Assembly: GCA_022822665.1 (NCBI GenBank)
Contig: JAJEAR010000048.1
Coordinates: 52,448 to 116,447 of the forward strand
DNA length: 64,000 nt
Reading direction: 5' to 3'
DNA from: Alphaproteobacteria bacterium
GTDB taxonomy: Bacteria; Pseudomonadota; Alphaproteobacteria; Thalassobaculales; Thalassobaculaceae
In this document: in pieces, positions 35,685 through 44,609 of the stretch
Position numbering within the stretch: the stretch's first letter is position 1
Layout of the letters: each line of letters begins with the position of its first letter
Program-made: the position numbers and the translations under genes
Notes under the pieces: generated by a model
Told to the model about the DNA's origin: nothing
What the model saw: only the letters and a program-made list of their open reading frames with translations
Database searches by the model: none

Positions 35685-36682
35685 CCGGCGCTCCCGCTGC
35701 GGTCTGGAGCATCGCCGTTGACGCACACGGCACGGCGGCACAGGCATTTGCCGATGCCCTCGAGCCGCTTGTAGACAGTGTCTCGGTCTTTGCCGGGGAC
35801 GAGGACCGTACCGTCATGGCGATCGTTTCCGGCCTCGTGGACTGGGCGGTTCTGGTCCGCGCCATCGAGACCACGGCCCACCAGCATGCCATTCCGGTCC
35901 CCCGGATCGTTCACGAGCGGCTCGACGGTATCGACTGGCTCGGGCGCAACCGAAGTCACTTTCCGAAGTTGAGGTACGGCCGGTTCCTGGTGCACGGCGC
36001 CCACCACCGGCCGATTGAACGCTGCGGCCTGCTCGCGATCGAGATCGAGGCCGGATGCGCCTTCGGCTCCGGCACCCATGCCAGTACCGAGGGTTGCCTG
36101 CGCTCACTGGACCGGCTCGCAAGGTCGGTGCGCCCGCGCACGGTCATCGACCTCGGTTGCGGGTCGGGAATACTCGCTGTCGCGGCCGTGCGACTGTGGC
36201 CGCGTGCCCGCGTGCTGGCGCTCGACTGCGACCCTGCCGCGGTCGAGACCGCCCGCAACAACGCGGCAATCAACCGGGCCTCCTCGCGGATCGTGGTTCG
36301 GCGCGCGACAGGATTTTCCGGTGCAGGCACCACCACCGTTGATCTCGTGACGGCAAACATTCTGGCGGAACCGCTGGTCACACTGGCCCCGGACGCTGCG
36401 CGCCGGGTTCGCAGTGCCGGACACATCGTGCTTTCGGGCCTGCTCGCAAGCCAGGCCCGAATGGTACGCGCAGCATACCGTCGCCATGGGTTCAGGCAGG
36501 TTGGGCAGGTACTGATCGGCGACTGGTGCACGCTGGTGCTGCGGCGGGCGCGCGACCGACGGTCACGCTCGGGTTTGACGGCCGGCGGTGTCGGAACCGC
36601 CGGCCGTCACGTGCCGGGCTGCAGAGGGGGAGGAACTCTCACGCAACCCGGCGCAACTGCCCTGGAGAGACGTTGCGGTTGA
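35681..36682 (+). CDS. prmA: Ribosomal protein L11 methyltransferase
   Basis: PrmA trimethylates ribosomal protein L11 using S-adenosylmethionine. From GTG 35681, which overlaps the helicase stop as GTGA, the product has 333 residues. Family marks: CAFGSGTHASTEGCLRSLDR, VIDLGCGSGILAVAAVRL (SAM site) and VTANILAEPLVTLAP. The normal family end is at DWCTLVLRR; here about 47 further residues follow (RDRRSRSGLTAGGVG onward). They cross a 13-bp hairpin and overlap the antisense DUF1127 gene by 44 bases, so a lost stop codon is likely. Confidence 0.9.
   Translation: MTGAPAAVWSIAVDAHGTAAQAFADALEPLVDSVSVFAGDEDRTVMAIVSGLVDWAVLVRAIETTAHQHAIPVPRIVHERLDGIDWLGRNRSHFPKLRYGRFLVHGAHHRPIERCGLLAIEIEAGCAFGSGTHASTEGCLRSLDRLARSVRPRTVIDLGCGSGILAVAAVRLWPRARVLALDCDPAAVETARNNAAINRASSRIVVRRATGFSGAGTTTVDLVTANILAEPLVTLAPDAARRVRSAGHIVLSGLLASQARMVRAAYRRHGFRQVGQVLIGDWCTLVLRRARDRRSRSGLTAGGVGTAGRHVPGCRGGGTLTQPGATALERRCG
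36577..36608 (+). terminator. 13-bp perfect hairpin inside the prmA C-terminal extension
   Basis: GACGGCCGGCGGT and ACCGCCGGCCGTC pair perfectly around a 6-base loop. No T tract follows. It sits just after the point where PrmA normally ends, so it looks like an old terminator now within the coding frame. Confidence 0.5.
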
Positions 36683-37067
36683 CCGGAAGCGACGGGGCGG
36701 GACCGCTCGCCGCGAGCGATCCGGCTCCTATGATGCGCCCGGCAAGGATGTGCCCGACCAGCACGTCGACATCGTGACGTGTCAGGCCGATGTCGCGGAG
36801 TTGGTAGTCGCTCAGGCGCTCGAGAGTCGCGCGGGTCTCCATCGCGACCTGCCAGCGCCGAACCATCCGCACGGCACCGACGATGCCGTGCCCGAGGGCG
36901 CGAAATCCCTTTTCGACCAGCGCGACCAGGTAGGCGCTGCGGGCGGTACGGCCTGCGGCGAGCAAACGCTCGACCTGGGTGTGATCAGGAAACGGAAACC
37001 GGGCGATCGGCGTGTTGGCCGGCTGGCCCGAAGCGTGCAGAGCGGCATTGGCATCGATCATTTTCAT
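36639..37067 (-). CDS. DUF1127 domain protein
   Basis: A 142-residue protein whose DUF1127 motif is clear: ETRATLERLSDYQLRDIGLT followed by RHDVDVLVG. Such domains in alphaproteobacteria are linked to RNA-binding regulators of phosphate and carbon metabolism, but most members are short. This one has an N-terminal lead of about 65 residues (PIARFPFPDHTQVERLLAAG) and a C-terminal tail. GGAGG lies 7 bases before the ATG. Its 3' end overlaps prmA's by 44 bases. Confidence 0.85.
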   Translation of the reverse strand: MKMIDANAALHASGQPANTPIARFPFPDHTQVERLLAAGRTARSAYLVALVEKGFRALGHGIVGAVRMVRRWQVAMETRATLERLSDYQLRDIGLTRHDVDVLVGHILAGRIIGAGSLAASGPAPSLPVNRNVSPGQLRRVA

Positions 37068-37385
37068 TTCAGGCCTCCAGTACCCGGCGGAAAGGTTCCC
37101 GACGAGCCATGCTGTTCATGTGAACACTTCCAATGTGGAGAGCGCCCTTGCGTGGTACCAGACGAGAAACTGCACGGCTGCACTGCACGATCGGCATGGC
37201 GGCCCGGAGTTTCCCGCGGATCCGCTGCGGTATACGCCTGCTCTGCGGGTGTTCTCCCGCTCCGGACGCAGGGCGGAGTTGCACCTGACGCATGAGTGCC
37301 GTGCTGTTACCCGGCCATCTTGCCGGCTTTCCGCCGTGGCCCTATCGTCCGGGAACACCTGACCTGGCCGGGATACGCAGTCACC
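37068..37385. other. Intergenic between DUF1127 and aminopeptidase genes
   Basis: This 318-base gap lies between divergent genes and should hold both promoters. I see no gene in it, and no clear boxes. Confidence 0.4.
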
Positions 37386-39416
37386 ATGAGCGGTTCCCTC
37401 GACAACGGCAGTATCGAATCCGCCACCGCTCTCGCCCGCGAACTCAGCAACCGCGGTCACGAGATCTCGCCTGACGGGCTGCTGGAGTTCCTTGACGGTG
37501 TGAACGCCACGCCACTCGGGAATGACGACGAAAGCTGGCTCGAGATGCTGGGCTCTCCGTCCGACGCCCGGTTGAGACAGCGACTGCTCGCACTGCGCGC
37601 CCACCGGGCCTCGCGCACGCCGACATCATCTCTCACGCAGACCGAACGGCTGTGCCGGCTGCGACGCACGCTCCACAGCCAGGGGCTCGACGGCCTCGTG
37701 CTGCCGCGGGCCGACGAACACCAGGGCGAGTTCCTGCCCCACCGGGCCGAACGCGTGGCGTGGCTGACCGGGTTCACCGGATCCGCGGCGGTGGCAGCAG
37801 TGCTGCAGGACCGCGCCGCGATTCTTACCGACGGACGCTACACGATCCAGGTCGTCCGAGAAGTCGATACCTCGGTGTGGGAGGTCCGGCACATCACCCG
37901 TGAGCCACTTGCGGACTGGATCGGCGAACACGTGCAGCAGGGTCACCGCATCGGGTACGACCCGTGGCTGCACAGCATCCAGTCCGCCCGCAGCCTGGAA
38001 GCGGCGGTGCAACGGGCCGGCGGCACTCCCGTTGCGCTCGAGGCCAACCCGGTCGACCAGCTGTGGGAGCACCGGCCGGCTGCCCCGCTCTCGCCGGCGG
38101 TTCCGCATCCCGAACAGCATGCCGGGCTGTCATCCGCCGGCAAGCGCGAGGCCATCGCCGACATCCTCGCAGCAGACGGTCATGACGCGACGGTACTGAC
38201 TTCGCCCGAGTCGATCGCGTGGCTGCTCAACATCCGGGGGCGTGACGTCCCGCGCACTCCGCTCTGCCTGTCGTTCGCGATCCTCGACCAGGCCGGTACC
38301 GTCGAGCTGTTCGTCGACCGTCGAAAGATCACCGATGCGACCCGGGCGCATCTGGGCAACGCCGTGTCGATCCACCCACAGTCAGGCCTCGCCGCGGCAC
38401 TCGCACACCGTGCCTCCCGCGGTGCCCGGCTGCGGCTTGACCCGGCCTCGAGCCCGGTCTGGATCGCGAACCATGTCACGGCGTCGGGCGGCACGGTGGT
38501 GACCGGCCCAGACCCGGTGGTGCTGCCGCGCGCGCGCAAGAACCCGGTCGAAATCGAGGGCGCGCGGGCGGCACACCGACGTGACGGAGCGGCCTTCGTG
38601 CGGTTCCTGTGCTGGTTTGAGGGCGAGGCTCCCTCGGGCCAGCTCGATGAACAGGGAGCAGCGGACCGGCTGCGCGCGTTCCGCGCCGAGCAGGAGCTGT
38701 TTGCCGATCTCAGTTTCGACACGATATCGGCGACGGGTCCGAACGGCGCCGTCGTCCACTACCGGGTCACGCCGCAGACCAACCGGACCATTCGCCCGGG
38801 CGACCTCTACCTGGTGGATTCAGGAGCGCAGTACCGGGACGGAACTACCGACATCACCCGCACCATCGCCGTCGGCGACCCCGGCGCCCAGGCCCGCGAC
38901 CGGTTCACCCGGGTCCTGAAGGCGCACATCGCGCTCGCCACCATGCGGTTCCCCGAGGGGACCACCGGGGATCGGCTCGATGCGGTGGCACGGGCACCGC
39001 TCTGGCAGGCGGGCATCGACTTCGATCACGGCACCGGTCACGGGGTCGGATCCTATCTCGGTGTCCACGAGGGCCCGCAGTCGATTTCCGGACGCTCCGG
39101 CACGGTCGCACTCGAGCCGGGCATGATCGTGTCCAACGAACCGGGATACTACCGCGAGGGCGAGTACGGCATCCGCCTGGAGAACCTGCTGGTGGTCCGT
39201 GAGGAGCACCCGGACGGCGGCGAGCGAACCATGCTGGGCTTCGAGACCATTACCCTCGCCCCGTTCGACCGCTCGATGATCACCACCGGCCTGCTGGCCG
39301 CGCACGAGATCGACTGGATCAACCAGTACCACGCCCGGGTCCGCGACACGCTTTCGCCGGATCTCGAGCCCGGGGTGCGTTGCTGGCTCGATGCGGCCAC
39401 CCGGCCCCTCGACTGA
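37386..39416 (+). CDS. pepP: Aminopeptidase P (Xaa-Pro aminopeptidase) with N-terminal extension
   Basis: It removes N-terminal residues that precede proline. The 676-residue protein has the creatinase-like N domain (RRTLHSQGLDGLVLPRADEH, then ERVAWLTGFTGSAAVA) and the metallopeptidase domain with YLVDSGAQYRDGTTDITRT (metal Asp pair), GTGHGVGSYLGVHEGPQS (His), and the Glu-bearing ends VSNEPGYYREGEYGIRLENL. Typical members have about 600 residues and would start near SSLTQTERLCRL. The first 80 or so residues, with ALARELSNRGHEISPDGLLE, are extra and I cannot assign them. The ATG at 37386 has no strong ribosome binding site. Confidence 0.92.
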   Translation: MSGSLDNGSIESATALARELSNRGHEISPDGLLEFLDGVNATPLGNDDESWLEMLGSPSDARLRQRLLALRAHRASRTPTSSLTQTERLCRLRRTLHSQGLDGLVLPRADEHQGEFLPHRAERVAWLTGFTGSAAVAAVLQDRAAILTDGRYTIQVVREVDTSVWEVRHITREPLADWIGEHVQQGHRIGYDPWLHSIQSARSLEAAVQRAGGTPVALEANPVDQLWEHRPAAPLSPAVPHPEQHAGLSSAGKREAIADILAADGHDATVLTSPESIAWLLNIRGRDVPRTPLCLSFAILDQAGTVELFVDRRKITDATRAHLGNAVSIHPQSGLAAALAHRASRGARLRLDPASSPVWIANHVTASGGTVVTGPDPVVLPRARKNPVEIEGARAAHRRDGAAFVRFLCWFEGEAPSGQLDEQGAADRLRAFRAEQELFADLSFDTISATGPNGAVVHYRVTPQTNRTIRPGDLYLVDSGAQYRDGTTDITRTIAVGDPGAQARDRFTRVLKAHIALATMRFPEGTTGDRLDAVARAPLWQAGIDFDHGTGHGVGSYLGVHEGPQSISGRSGTVALEPGMIVSNEPGYYREGEYGIRLENLLVVREEHPDGGERTMLGFETITLAPFDRSMITTGLLAAHEIDWINQYHARVRDTLSPDLEPGVRCWLDAATRPLD

Positions 39417-39453
39417 CGGTTCATCCCTGCAGCAACACGGAGTGACCTGATCC

Positions 39454-40242
39454 ATGGAGTTCGAGACCATCAAGTTCGACCGCACGGACGGCATCGCCCG
39501 CATCGTGCTCGATCGCCCCGAGACCGGCCATGCAATCAACCGGACCTTTGCGCTCGAGTTCATGGAGGCGGCACTGAGAACAAGCACCGATCCCGCGGTG
39601 CGATGCTGCCTGCTCACCGCCACCGGCGACATGTTCGGGTTCGGCGGTGACCTCAAGTACTTCTCGGGCCAGACCGAGCAGATCGAGTATCGGCTGATCG
39701 AACTCACAGCCCTGGTGCACCAGGGCATCCAGCGGCTTCGGCACATGGATGCGCCGGTGATCATCGCGGTCAATGGCATGGCTGCCGGCGGCGGCTTCAG
39801 CATGACACTGTTCGGCGACATCGTGCTGGCCGCCCGGTCGGCCCGGTTTACCATGGCCTACACCCGGGCAGGCCTGTCGCCGGATGCCAGTTCCTCGTAC
39901 TTCCTGCCCCGCCTGGTCGGACTCAGGAGGGCACAGGAACTGATCCTGACCAACCGGGTGCTCGACGCCGGGGAGGCGCTCGACTGGGGACTGGTCACCC
40001 GAGTAGTCGATGACGACGCCCTCGCCGACGAGGCCGATGCGCTGGCACGAAGCATCGCCGCCGGCCCGACCCGCGCCTATGGTGCGGTGAAGCGTCTGCT
40101 CGGCCGCAGCTTCGAACAGTCGCTCGAGGTCCAGCTCGAGGAGGAGTCGCGCCATATCGGTGCGATGGCCGCCACCGCGGACGGTCGCGAGGGGCTTGAT
40201 GCCTTCCTTGCCAAGCGACGGCCGACGTTCCGGGGAGAATGA
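39454..40242 (+). CDS. Enoyl-CoA hydratase/isomerase family protein
   Basis: A crotonase-fold enzyme of 262 residues acting on acyl-CoA. The oxyanion-hole segments are [12 protein letters not shown] and [18 protein letters not shown]. The catalytic region reads [20 protein letters not shown], the form seen in PaaG-like isomerases, rather than the Glu-rich form of classical hydratases. The C-terminal part is [24 protein letters not shown] precedes the ATG. The dehalogenase gene starts 4 bases after the stop, so the two are co-transcribed. Confidence 0.88.
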   Translation: MEFETIKFDRTDGIARIVLDRPETGHAINRTFALEFMEAALRTSTDPAVRCCLLTATGDMFGFGGDLKYFSGQTEQIEYRLIELTALVHQGIQRLRHMDAPVIIAVNGMAAGGGFSMTLFGDIVLAARSARFTMAYTRAGLSPDASSSYFLPRLVGLRRAQELILTNRVLDAGEALDWGLVTRVVDDDALADEADALARSIAAGPTRAYGAVKRLLGRSFEQSLEVQLEEESRHIGAMAATADGREGLDAFLAKRRPTFRGE

Positions 40243-40246
40243 CGGC

Positions 40247-41146
40247 GTGGAACGGCCCCGCAAGCACCACACCGAGATCGACGGGTACGGCATGGCCTGG
40301 GTCGAGGCCGGAGCCGGGGCCCCGATCGTGTTCCTGCACGGCAACCCGACCTCCTCATGGCTGTGGCGCAACATAATGCCGGCGCTCACCGGACACGGAC
40401 GGTGCCTGGCACCGGACCTGATCGGCATGGGTGATTCCGCCAAGCTCGCGAACCCGGGTCCCGACAGGTACCGGTTCGTCGAGCACCGGCACTATCTCGA
40501 CGGTCTGCTCGATACCCTGGGGGTGAGCGGCGATGTCACCCTCGTGGTGCACGACTGGGGGTCGGCACTGGGTTTCGACTGGGCACGGCGGCATCCGGAC
40601 CGGATGCGGGGCATCGTCTACATGGAGGCGATCGTGCGCCCCCTTGCCTGGGACGAATGGAATCCACAGGCGCGACGGGTGTTCGAGGGGTTCCGCTCGC
40701 CAGCCGGTGAGGAGATGATCCTCGAGAAGAACCTGTTCGTCGAGCGGGTGCTGCCAGGCTCGATCATGCGCCAGCTGACTGACGGGGAAATGGCCGAGTA
40801 CCGCCGGCCCTTCGCCGAGCCGGGAGAGGGTCGCAGACCGACCCTCACCTGGCCGCGGCAGATCCCGATCGACGGCACGCCGAACGACGTGACCGCGATC
40901 GTGCGCGACTACGCGGACTGGCTCTCGACCTCACCGATGCCCAAGCTGTTCATCAACGCCGAGCCGGGCGCGATCCTGGTCGGCGCCCAGCGGGAATTCT
41001 GCCGGAGCTGGCCGAACCAGACCGAAGTGACCGTCGCGGGCAGTCACTTCATCCAGGAGGATTCGCCCGACGAGATCGCGCGGGCAATCGCCGCATGGCT
41101 CGATAGTCAGGCTCCGGCGCTCGGGCGGGCACCGGCGCGTTCGTAG
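40247..41146 (+). CDS. Haloalkane dehalogenase (subfamily II, LinB/DhaA-like)
   Basis: An alpha/beta hydrolase that splits carbon-halogen bonds with water. The 299-residue protein from GTG 40247 has every hallmark of subfamily [17 protein letters not shown] with the halide-binding Asn, [14 protein letters not shown] with the nucleophile Asp and halide Trp, VYMEAIVRP with the catalytic Glu, and [13 protein letters not shown] with the His. GGGGAG lies 9 bases before the start. It is coupled to the crotonase-fold gene and overlaps the convergent glutathione transferase gene by 40 bases. Natural substrate unknown. Confidence 0.92.
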   Translation: MERPRKHHTEIDGYGMAWVEAGAGAPIVFLHGNPTSSWLWRNIMPALTGHGRCLAPDLIGMGDSAKLANPGPDRYRFVEHRHYLDGLLDTLGVSGDVTLVVHDWGSALGFDWARRHPDRMRGIVYMEAIVRPLAWDEWNPQARRVFEGFRSPAGEEMILEKNLFVERVLPGSIMRQLTDGEMAEYRRPFAEPGEGRRPTLTWPRQIPIDGTPNDVTAIVRDYADWLSTSPMPKLFINAEPGAILVGAQREFCRSWPNQTEVTVAGSHFIQEDSPDEIARAIAAWLDSQAPALGRAPARS

Positions 41147-41718
41147 AAGCCCGCGATGTTGGTGTGCGCCTCGTTGATCGGCTGACCGACCCGGGCGGCG
41201 AAGTGCAGGAAGCAATAGAGCATGATGTCGGCGAGGGTGAACCTGTCGCCACACACCCAGGCCTTGCCCTGCATTTGTCCGTCGAGCCAGGCCAGTCCGT
41301 CCTGTGCCACCGCCTTCAGCCCCTCGGCCGCCTCGGGCAGGCACCGGATGCGGGATTCGAACATCTTGAGCCCGTCGGAAAACCGGAAGCCGTTCGCCGC
41401 CGGTTCGCAAAACGAGAGGTCGATGCGCCTGGTCCACATCCGGGTCTCACCGCGTTCATCCGGCGTGGTGCCGATCAGGGCCGGGGCCGGCCGGATGTCT
41501 TCGAGGTACTCGCAGATGGCGGTGATCTCCGCAACGACCAGGCCACTGTCGGTCACCAGGGCGGGGCTCTGCCCGCGCGGGTTGATCGCCAGGTACGCCT
41601 CGCGCCGGTTCTCGCCGCCCATCAGGTCAACTGTCTCCATCGGGATGTCCATGTTCTTCTCGGCCATGAACATGCGCACGACGTGCGGGTTCGGCCCGAT
41701 CGACTGGTAGAGTTTCAT
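41107..41718 (-). CDS. Glutathione S-transferase family protein
   Basis: A 203-residue protein with a thioredoxin-like N domain ([20 protein letters not shown]) including the cis-Pro region [20 protein letters not shown] and TAICEYLED, then an all-helical C domain with [20 protein letters not shown]. The residue that activates glutathione is not obvious; Ser6 is a candidate. It is convergent with the haloalkane dehalogenase and overlaps its 3' end, so the two genes may block each other's transcription. Confidence 0.88.
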   Translation of the reverse strand: MKLYQSIGPNPHVVRMFMAEKNMDIPMETVDLMGGENRREAYLAINPRGQSPALVTDSGLVVAEITAICEYLEDIRPAPALIGTTPDERGETRMWTRRIDLSFCEPAANGFRFSDGLKMFESRIRCLPEAAEGLKAVAQDGLAWLDGQMQGKAWVCGDRFTLADIMLYCFLHFAARVGQPINEAHTNIAGFYERAGARPSAGA

Positions 41719-42518
41719 GGGTTGATGACTCCATCTTGGATATGAACGTCAGGCATGCCCTGCCCATGCCGGAAAGTCACCGTGTGCGCAAGACAGGAGG
41801 TCCGGCAGCATGGGCCTGCCTCGAGACCGAGTGAGGGCGGGGAACCGGCTGAGTCCAACCCGACGCGACTCGCGGAATTGATGCAACCCGGCGAATTCTG
41901 ATGGCGAGCGCAAGCTTTTCCGGCAAGAGGGTGTCGGCGTATCGATCGGGCCCCGGTCCCCGACAGGTCCAGCGTCATGGCGCCGATCTTTGAGACACCC
42001 GGACCTGTCGAACGAGCCGAGCGACGTGCCCCGCGCGTCTGGAAGTTGACGGACCGGTATGACCCCGGCGGTCAGGCGAAGCGATTGAGGAAGCCGGAGC
42101 CAGGTTTCCGCAAGGTGGACGATGACGTCAGGAAGGCCCGGAGAACGGTTTCGAAACGCGGATATCGCAAAGCCTGGACGGCCGGAGCGCAAGAACCGGC
42201 GTGATGGGCGAATCCATCGAGACAAAACCCCGGGCGCATACCGGGGGGCAGAGACGGGTCCGGGGTGTACACGGTGAACATGGAGAACCAGGCGGCAGGC
42301 GTCCAGCACTTTTCCTGCGCGGTCGTGTCCAACCCGTTGCTGCAGGACCTGGCGTTCGTCGCCGTATCCGGACGGCAAGGCCAGACCTGTTTGTCTGCAC
42401 GACATGATGGACGTATCCCGTTCCGGCAAACGAGAGCCGGAATGTGCATCGAACCCTCCGCCAGACTGCCCGGGGAGCCCCGGTTCCCCGGAGTGAGGCA
42501 TCACGGGCGTCTGCAGCG
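41719..42518. other. Intergenic, 800 bases with no recognised gene
   Basis: Open frames exist on both strands but none has family-like text, a ribosome binding site or balanced composition. It separates the glutathione transferase gene from the 3' end of choV and may be decayed DNA at the left edge of the methylated-amine island. Confidence 0.45.
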
Positions 42519-43691
42519 TCAGGTCGTGGACGGGCCATGATTCCCCTGGCCCAGGAGGCCCCGGTAGATTTCCTCGTCGCTGATGACGCCGATGAGGCGC
42601 CCCTCCTCGACCATCAGGACCGGCCGTCCGGTACGGTGCCGGATCTCGATGGCCACGCGCATCCCCAGTTCGGCCGGCGCCGCGCAGATGTCGCCGGTGG
42701 CAAGCGCGGCGAGGTCCATCTCCGGTTCGTAGTGCCTGATCCTGGCCGGGCCGGGCTCGACCGTGGCCTCCAGGGGCGCGCCATCGGCTCCGAGCGCGAT
42801 GCGGTTGTGCCCGGACAGGTCGAGCAGCAGGGCATCTCCCTCGCGACGGATATCCTCCACGGGGGTCATCAGCGAGCGGCATCTCAGCACGTTGAGCGCG
42901 TCCATGTGCGCGATGAACTCGGAGACGTAGGCGTTCGCAGGGTTCAGCAGGATCTCCTCCGGTTCACCGAACTGCACGATCCGGCCGGCCTCCATGATGG
43001 CGATGTGCTGGCCGAGCTTGAGCGCCTCGTTGAGATCGTGGCTGACGAACAGGATCGTCTTGCCGAGACGGCGCTGGAGGCCCAGCAGTTCGTCCTGCAG
43101 GTGTTCACGGATCAGGGGATCGAGGGCGGAGAACGGTTCGTCCATGAGCAGGATGTCGGAGTCGGTCGCGAGCGCGCGAGCGAGGCCCACGCGCTGTTGC
43201 ATGCCACCGGAAAGTTCATGGACGAAGCGTTCGCGCCAGCGGTCGAGACCGACAAGCTTCAATTTTTCCTCGACCACGGTGTCACGTTCGGCGCGGTTCA
43301 TTCCCCGCAGTTCGAGGCCGAAGCTGACGTTCTCCTGGACCGTGCGCCATGGCAGCAGCGCGAATTGCTGGAATACCATGGCGATACGCTCCATGCGCAT
43401 GTGCCGGAGCATCGCGGCGTTGCAGCCGGCGATATCGAGCGTGGATCCGCCATCCTGCACGAGCACCTGGCCGCGCGTCACCGGGCAGAGTCCGTTGACG
43501 GCGCGGAGCAGCGTCGACTTGCCCGAACCCGAAAGGCCCATCAGCACGCAGACCTCGCCGCGCCTCACGGCAAGCGACGCGCCGGCCACGCCCACGACCA
43601 CGCCCGTGGCATCGTGGATTTCCTGCCGATCCGCGCCCTGGTCAAGAAGGGCCAGAGCGGCGCGGGCGTCGCCGCCGAACAGGATATCCAC
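42519..43691 (-). CDS. choV: Choline/betaine ABC transporter ATP-binding protein (ChoV/ProV type)
   Basis: The ATPase subunit of a quaternary-amine importer, about 390 residues. Motifs: MGLSGSGKSTLLRAVNGL (Walker A), LSGGMQQRVGLARAL (signature), DILLMDEPFSALDPLIREHL (Walker B), and the ProV/ChoV-type start ALALLDQGADRQEIHDATG. A C-terminal CBS-like regulatory part ends VLMVEEGRLIGVISDEEIYR. The GTG at 43691 cuts into the first strand; in-frame codons up to 43715 (IHAIELRD) match the family better, and the only start there would be ATT 43715, just after the choW stop. The real start is uncertain. Confidence 0.92.
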   Translation of the reverse strand: MDILFGGDARAALALLDQGADRQEIHDATGVVVGVAGASLAVRRGEVCVLMGLSGSGKSTLLRAVNGLCPVTRGQVLVQDGGSTLDIAGCNAAMLRHMRMERIAMVFQQFALLPWRTVQENVSFGLELRGMNRAERDTVVEEKLKLVGLDRWRERFVHELSGGMQQRVGLARALATDSDILLMDEPFSALDPLIREHLQDELLGLQRRLGKTILFVSHDLNEALKLGQHIAIMEAGRIVQFGEPEEILLNPANAYVSEFIAHMDALNVLRCRSLMTPVEDIRREGDALLLDLSGHNRIALGADGAPLEATVEPGPARIRHYEPEMDLAALATGDICAAPAELGMRVAIEIRHRTGRPVLMVEEGRLIGVISDEEIYRGLLGQGNHGPSTT

Positions 43692-43718
43692 GTCCCTGAG
43701 CTCGATGGCGTGAATGGT

Positions 43719-44567
43719 TCAGCCCCTGTCCCGGCCGCCGCCGGGCTGCTTGCATATCCGGTCGAGCAGGATGGCGACGATCACGATGGCGAGCCCGGCC
43801 TCGAAGCCCTTGGCGATGTTGACCGTGTTGAGCGCGCGCAGGACCGGCACGCCGAGTCCCGGGGCACCCACCATCGCCGCGATGACCACCATGGAGAGGC
43901 TCAACATGATGCACTGGGTCACACCCGCCATGATGGTCGGCATGGCATGTGGCAGTTCCACCTTCCACAGCAGCTGGCGACGCGTTGCCCCGAAGGCCGC
44001 TCCGGCCTCGAGCAGCGGCTGGGGCACGCTGGAAATGCCGAGATGGGTGAGACGGATCGGGGCCGGGATGGCGAACACCACCGTCGAGATGAGCCCCGGC
44101 ACCACTCCCAGACCGAACATGATCATGGTCGGGATGAGATAGACGAAGGTCGGAATGGTCTGCATGAGGTCCAGTATCGGCCGGATGGCGTTGTACAGCC
44201 ACGGCCGGTGCGCCGCCGCAATGCCGACAGGGACGCCCACGACGATGCAGACCGCGGTGGAAAACAGGATCAGCACCAGCGTCTGGACCGTGGTCTCCCA
44301 GTAGCCGAGGTTGATGACCAGCAGCAACGCGAGCAGGACCGCAACCGCCAGCTTCCAGGACCGGTGAAGCCAGAAGGCGAATGCGGCGACCGCCGCCACC
44401 AGCAGCAGCGGCGGGAGGGCGAGCGCCAGCGTGGTCAGTCCCTCGATCGGGAATGCCAGGAGCTCGGAGAGAAAGTCAAAGAACCAGGCGATGTGGTCCA
44501 GCAGCAGGTTGACAAAGGACTCGATCCATCTGCCGAGCGGGATCTTGTGATCCGTCAGCCAATCCAA
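43719..44567 (-). CDS. choW: Choline/betaine ABC transporter permease (ChoW/ProW type)
   Basis: The membrane subunit of the importer, 282 residues, beginning from a TTG codon (DWLTDHKIPLGRWIESFVN) as in ChoW proteins. Hydrophobic segments include LTTLALALPPLLLVAAVAAF and TVQTLVLILFSTAVCIVVGV. The permease loop that meets the ATPase is EAGAAFGATRRQLLWKVELP. It lies between choX and choV on the same strand. Confidence 0.92.
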   Translation of the reverse strand: MDWLTDHKIPLGRWIESFVNLLLDHIAWFFDFLSELLAFPIEGLTTLALALPPLLLVAAVAAFAFWLHRSWKLAVAVLLALLLVINLGYWETTVQTLVLILFSTAVCIVVGVPVGIAAAHRPWLYNAIRPILDLMQTIPTFVYLIPTMIMFGLGVVPGLISTVVFAIPAPIRLTHLGISSVPQPLLEAGAAFGATRRQLLWKVELPHAMPTIMAGVTQCIMLSLSMVVIAAMVGAPGLGVPVLRALNTVNIAKGFEAGLAIVIVAILLDRICKQPGGGRDRG

Positions 44568-44609
44568 GGCCGTCCCCAGGCAAAACAGGCCGTCGGGACC
44601 GGAGTACGA

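Noticed and set aside
41719..42518. Possible genes in the gap before choV
   Set aside because: Open frames on both strands lack ribosome binding sites and have compositions of random GC-rich DNA.
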